From contig QAMX01000135.1 of assembly GCA_003149835.1 (NCBI GenBank), positions 1 through 5,016 on the forward strand: DNA of 5,016 bases, given 5' to 3'. The notes beneath the pieces were generated by a model that saw nothing but the letters and a program-made list of their open reading frames with translations, made no database searches and was not told the origin of the DNA. A program made the translations under genes and the position numbers. Within the stretch, counting starts at the first letter, position 1. The number at the start of each line of letters is the position of its first letter. This stretch comes from Clostridiales bacterium (GTDB lineage: Bacteria > Bacillota > Clostridia > Oscillospirales > QAMX01). This document shows positions 1 through 5,016 of the stretch, in pieces.

Positions 1-9
1 TCCTTTCCT
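1..9 (-). promoter_or_regulatory. Ribosome-binding-site-like stretch for a gene beyond the left edge
   Basis: On the minus strand the bases after the stop of the membrane-protein gene end in AGGAAAGGA at the window edge. This purine-rich run resembles a Shine-Dalgarno site. It lies about 12 bases past the upstream stop, so a further gene of the same operon probably starts just outside the window. The start codon itself cannot be seen. Confidence 0.4.
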
Positions 10-20
10 GCGGGCAGCGG

Positions 21-611
21 CTATTGCGCCGCTTCCGCGTTCATGTTGATATAGGTCGTCAGGCGTTTGTAAATTTTCGCATCCACATCCATCGCCCGGT
101 AATATGCGGAATCCATTTTGTCCGTATCGCTGTCGTTGAGCTCGGACATGAGAAACTGCGTGGCTCCCCGCAGCTGCTTGGCGGCGGCAAAGGCGCTCTC
201 CGCCAGACGGGCGGCCGCCTCGGCGGATAAATCGGAGCCGCCGTTTTTCAGGCTGGCGGCGGCATAATCGCGCACGGTCTGAATCGTATCTTTGCGCAGC
301 CCGTCGTACAGCTCGTGAATCCTGCCGCCCAGGTCGCAGCGTTCCAGCTCCCCCGCGGCGAACAGCAGCGCCGCCGCGTCGGGGAGCGCCTTGTCTCCAT
401 CCGTATCCGCGCCGCCGTCTGCGGTCAGCGCCGACAGCTCGCTCATCACCGTTTCGGTCAGGTCGTTGATTCTGAAAATATCCTTGCGGATCTCGTTGCC
501 GTACACTCGTTTCATCACCGTGTTCTGCATAAAGAACATCACGCATAAAACGCCTGCCGTCATGGCAAACAGGCAGATCACGATCACGGCGGGGCTAAGC
601 TTCTTCCTCAT
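21..611 (-). CDS. Hypothetical single-pass membrane protein with helical extracytoplasmic domain (196 aa)
   Basis: I do not recognise this protein. The frame is open back to an ATG at 668, but I chose the ATG at 611. A clean GGAGG (617-621) lies 5 bases before it, whereas the ATG at 614 is only 2 bases away, and the extra N-terminal stretch lies wholly inside the recombinase gene in another frame. From this start the protein begins MRKK and has one hydrophobic segment at about residues 7-28, with no cleavage motif I trust. The basic N-terminus predicts an N-in, C-out signal anchor. The remaining ~168 residues are alanine-rich, charged and apparently mostly helical, with a Gly/Asp-rich loop near residues 65-73, and contain one cysteine (about residue 92). 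There is no catalytic motif. The layout resembles extracytoplasmic four-helix sensor or scaffold domains, but that is only a shape resemblance. It overlaps the recombinase gene by 17 bases, so its translation is probably coupled to it. Confidence 0.75.
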   Translation of the reverse strand: MRKKLSPAVIVICLFAMTAGVLCVMFFMQNTVMKRVYGNEIRKDIFRINDLTETVMSELSALTADGGADTDGDKALPDAAALLFAAGELERCDLGGRIHELYDGLRKDTIQTVRDYAAASLKNGGSDLSAEAAARLAESAFAAAKQLRGATQFLMSELNDSDTDKMDSAYYRAMDVDAKIYKRLTTYINMNAEAAQ

Positions 612-1677
612 CATTTCCTCCGATTTTGATAGTTTTCTCGTTCGGCTTTTCGGCGGACTGTCCGCCATCCTTCTGGCGCGCAGACGGCCGGAAGGACGAA
701 AGCGGGTTCGACTCGGCTGCCTTTCGCAGAATATCGCTGTTCACATGCGTATAAATCTGCGTCGTATTGAGCTGCTCGTGTCCGAGAATCTCTTTAAGCG
801 CCAGCACGTCGACGCCGTTTTGATACATCAGCGTCGCCGCCGTATGCCGGAGCTTGTGGGCGGAATACTGATCCGTATCCAGCCCCGCCTCGCCGAGCCG
901 TTTTTTGACCAGCCACTTGACCGTCATCGCGCTGATGCGCGTTTTGCGGCGCGTCACAAACAGAGCCCGCTCAGCCGGCGCCGCGTGCTTTGCGCGTTCC
1001 GGCAGGTAGGCTTCAACGGCAGCGCGGCAGGCGTCGTTCAGATAGACCGTTCTCTGCTTATTCCCCTTGCCGGTGACGACCAGCGTGCCGTTGTCGCGGA
1101 GATCCTGCACGTTGATTCCGCACAGCTCGGAGACGCGGAGGCCGCAGTTGAGAAACAGCGTCAGAATGCAGAAGTCGCGCGCGGCGTTCTCCCCGTCGAC
1201 GTTTGTCAGCAGAGCGACGCTCTCTTCCTCGGTCAGATGGCGCGGCAGAGCTTTTTTAATCTTCGCCGTCTCGAGCATGGCGGCCGGGTTGTCGTCGAGC
1301 AGCATTTCCTGCTTGGTCAGATATTTAAAAAACATCCGCAGGGAAACGGCCTTTCGCGCCCGCGCGGCGCTGCCGATGCCTGTCTTTTCGCCGTGATGGT
1401 TTTCCGTCGTCCGTTCGCGTGAAAGATAGCTCATATAGTCGTAGAGATCCATCAGCGTGACGGTTTTCAAAAGCGCCGCGCCGACGTCGCGGATGTCGAT
1501 CTCTGCCAGCTCCGTTTCCGGTGGGACAAGTCCCCGCTGCCGCTTGAGGTAACGGAGAAAAAGCCGCAGATCAAGATAGTATTCCTCCGCTGTCCGCGGC
1601 GATTTCCCTTGAATCGTCTCAACATAGGTCAAAAACCGCCGCAGGACGTCCGGCGCGTCCGCAAAGCTTCTGCTCAC
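595..1677 (-). CDS. xerC: XerC/XerD-type tyrosine recombinase (360 aa)
   Basis: Tyrosine recombinase that cuts and rejoins DNA strands through a covalent 3'-phosphotyrosine; XerC/XerD relatives resolve chromosome dimers at dif, while other members integrate mobile DNA. The N-terminal SAM-like core-binding domain covers about residues 8-125, the catalytic domain about 145-318. The full catalytic set is visible: R181 in GLRVSEL, K204 in TGKGNKQR, H274 and R277 in HKLRH, H300 in LGHE, and nucleophile Y309 in QIYTH. At 360 residues it is longer than the usual ~300. The extra length is an insert at about 48-105 in the N-terminal domain, typical as I recall of clostridial XerC-like proteins, and a charged tail (about 330-360) past the catalytic core. 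The start is GTG at 1677; the frame stays open upstream but I see no better start codon nearby. No strong Shine-Dalgarno directly precedes the GTG. Instead its first bases overlap the stop of a 14-codon ORF. Family membership is certain; the symbol is by similarity, and a dif-resolving rather than accessory integrase role is unproven. No att or dif site is visible. Confidence 0.93.
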   Translation of the reverse strand: MSRSFADAPDVLRRFLTYVETIQGKSPRTAEEYYLDLRLFLRYLKRQRGLVPPETELAEIDIRDVGAALLKTVTLMDLYDYMSYLSRERTTENHHGEKTGIGSAARARKAVSLRMFFKYLTKQEMLLDDNPAAMLETAKIKKALPRHLTEEESVALLTNVDGENAARDFCILTLFLNCGLRVSELCGINVQDLRDNGTLVVTGKGNKQRTVYLNDACRAAVEAYLPERAKHAAPAERALFVTRRKTRISAMTVKWLVKKRLGEAGLDTDQYSAHKLRHTAATLMYQNGVDVLALKEILGHEQLNTTQIYTHVNSDILRKAAESNPLSSFRPSARQKDGGQSAEKPNEKTIKIGGNDEEEA

Positions 1678-1718
1678 TCCCGCCGTCTCTCCCGTCTGTC
1701 CCGCATTTGCGCGTTCAT
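1674..1718 (-). CDS. Possible 14-aa arginine-rich leader ORF coupled to the recombinase
   Basis: Between the GH2 and recombinase genes, GGAGG (1726-1730) lies 7 bases before an ATG at 1718. It opens a 14-codon frame reading MNAQMRDRRERRRE. Six of the 14 residues are arginine, using only CGG and AGA codons. Its TGA stop (1676-1674) overlaps the recombinase GTG start (1677-1675) as GTGA, the classic layout for termination-reinitiation coupling. This is the only good Shine-Dalgarno in the gap, which suggests that ribosomes reach the recombinase through this ORF. It may be a regulatory leader rather than a functional peptide. Alternatively, a one-base sequence error or real frameshift could have split an N-terminal extension off the recombinase. 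The sequence pattern is plain; the function is inferred. Confidence 0.45.
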   Translation of the reverse strand: MNAQMRDRRERRRE

Positions 1719-1732
1719 TGCTCCGCCTCCGT

Positions 1733-5015
<3,283 letters not shown>

Positions 5016-5016
5016 C

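Noticed and set aside
612..668. Longer start (ATG at 668) for the membrane-protein gene.
   Set aside because: The extension lies entirely inside the recombinase gene in another frame, has no clear Shine-Dalgarno, and puts charged residues before a membrane anchor that starts naturally at 611 behind a GGAGG.
391..1422. Long plus-strand open frame antisense to the recombinase and membrane-protein genes.
   Set aside because: It spans two genes on the other strand, is rich in arginine and low-complexity composition, and lacks any known motif, whereas the minus strand has the complete recombinase catalytic set.

Overview
This GC-rich window is bacterial, and every gene I can support lies on the minus strand. 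In transcription order, right to left, it holds a broken sensor-protein remnant at the right edge, a large glycoside hydrolase family 2 (GH2) beta-galactosidase-type gene, a 14-codon leader-like ORF, a XerC/XerD-type tyrosine recombinase, and a small single-pass membrane protein of unknown function. A ribosome-binding-site-like stretch at the left edge suggests another gene follows outside the window. The recombinase has the N-terminal layout I associate with Clostridia (Bacillota), and the GG-rich Shine-Dalgarno sites fit that. A GC-rich gut-type clostridium is my best guess, but it is an inference.

Right edge (about 4756-5016): no single frame is open across this stretch. Pieces of a response-regulator receiver domain can be read in order on the minus strand, but they alternate between two frames separated by stops. 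This looks like the decayed or mis-sequenced C-terminal end of a hybrid histidine kinase or a stand-alone receiver protein. The same stretch would have to hold any promoter for the GH2 gene, and I see no convincing -35/-10 pair.

Centre (1733-4759): one uninterrupted, apparently cytoplasmic GH2 enzyme of 1008 residues. Both catalytic glutamates are present. Several residues that handle the galactose 6-hydroxyl, the sodium ion and the outer sugar in E. coli LacZ are replaced, so the true substrate may not be lactose.

Left part (21-1718): after only 14 bases the GH2 gene is followed by a strong Shine-Dalgarno and a 14-residue arginine-rich ORF. Its stop overlaps the GTG start of the recombinase (GTGA). 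The recombinase 3' end contains the Shine-Dalgarno of the membrane-protein gene and overlaps it by 17 bases. No terminator is visible between these genes, so they probably form one transcript with translational coupling at two junctions. Why a sugar hydrolase is linked to a recombinase is not obvious. The recombinase may simply be transcribed from its neighbour's promoter.
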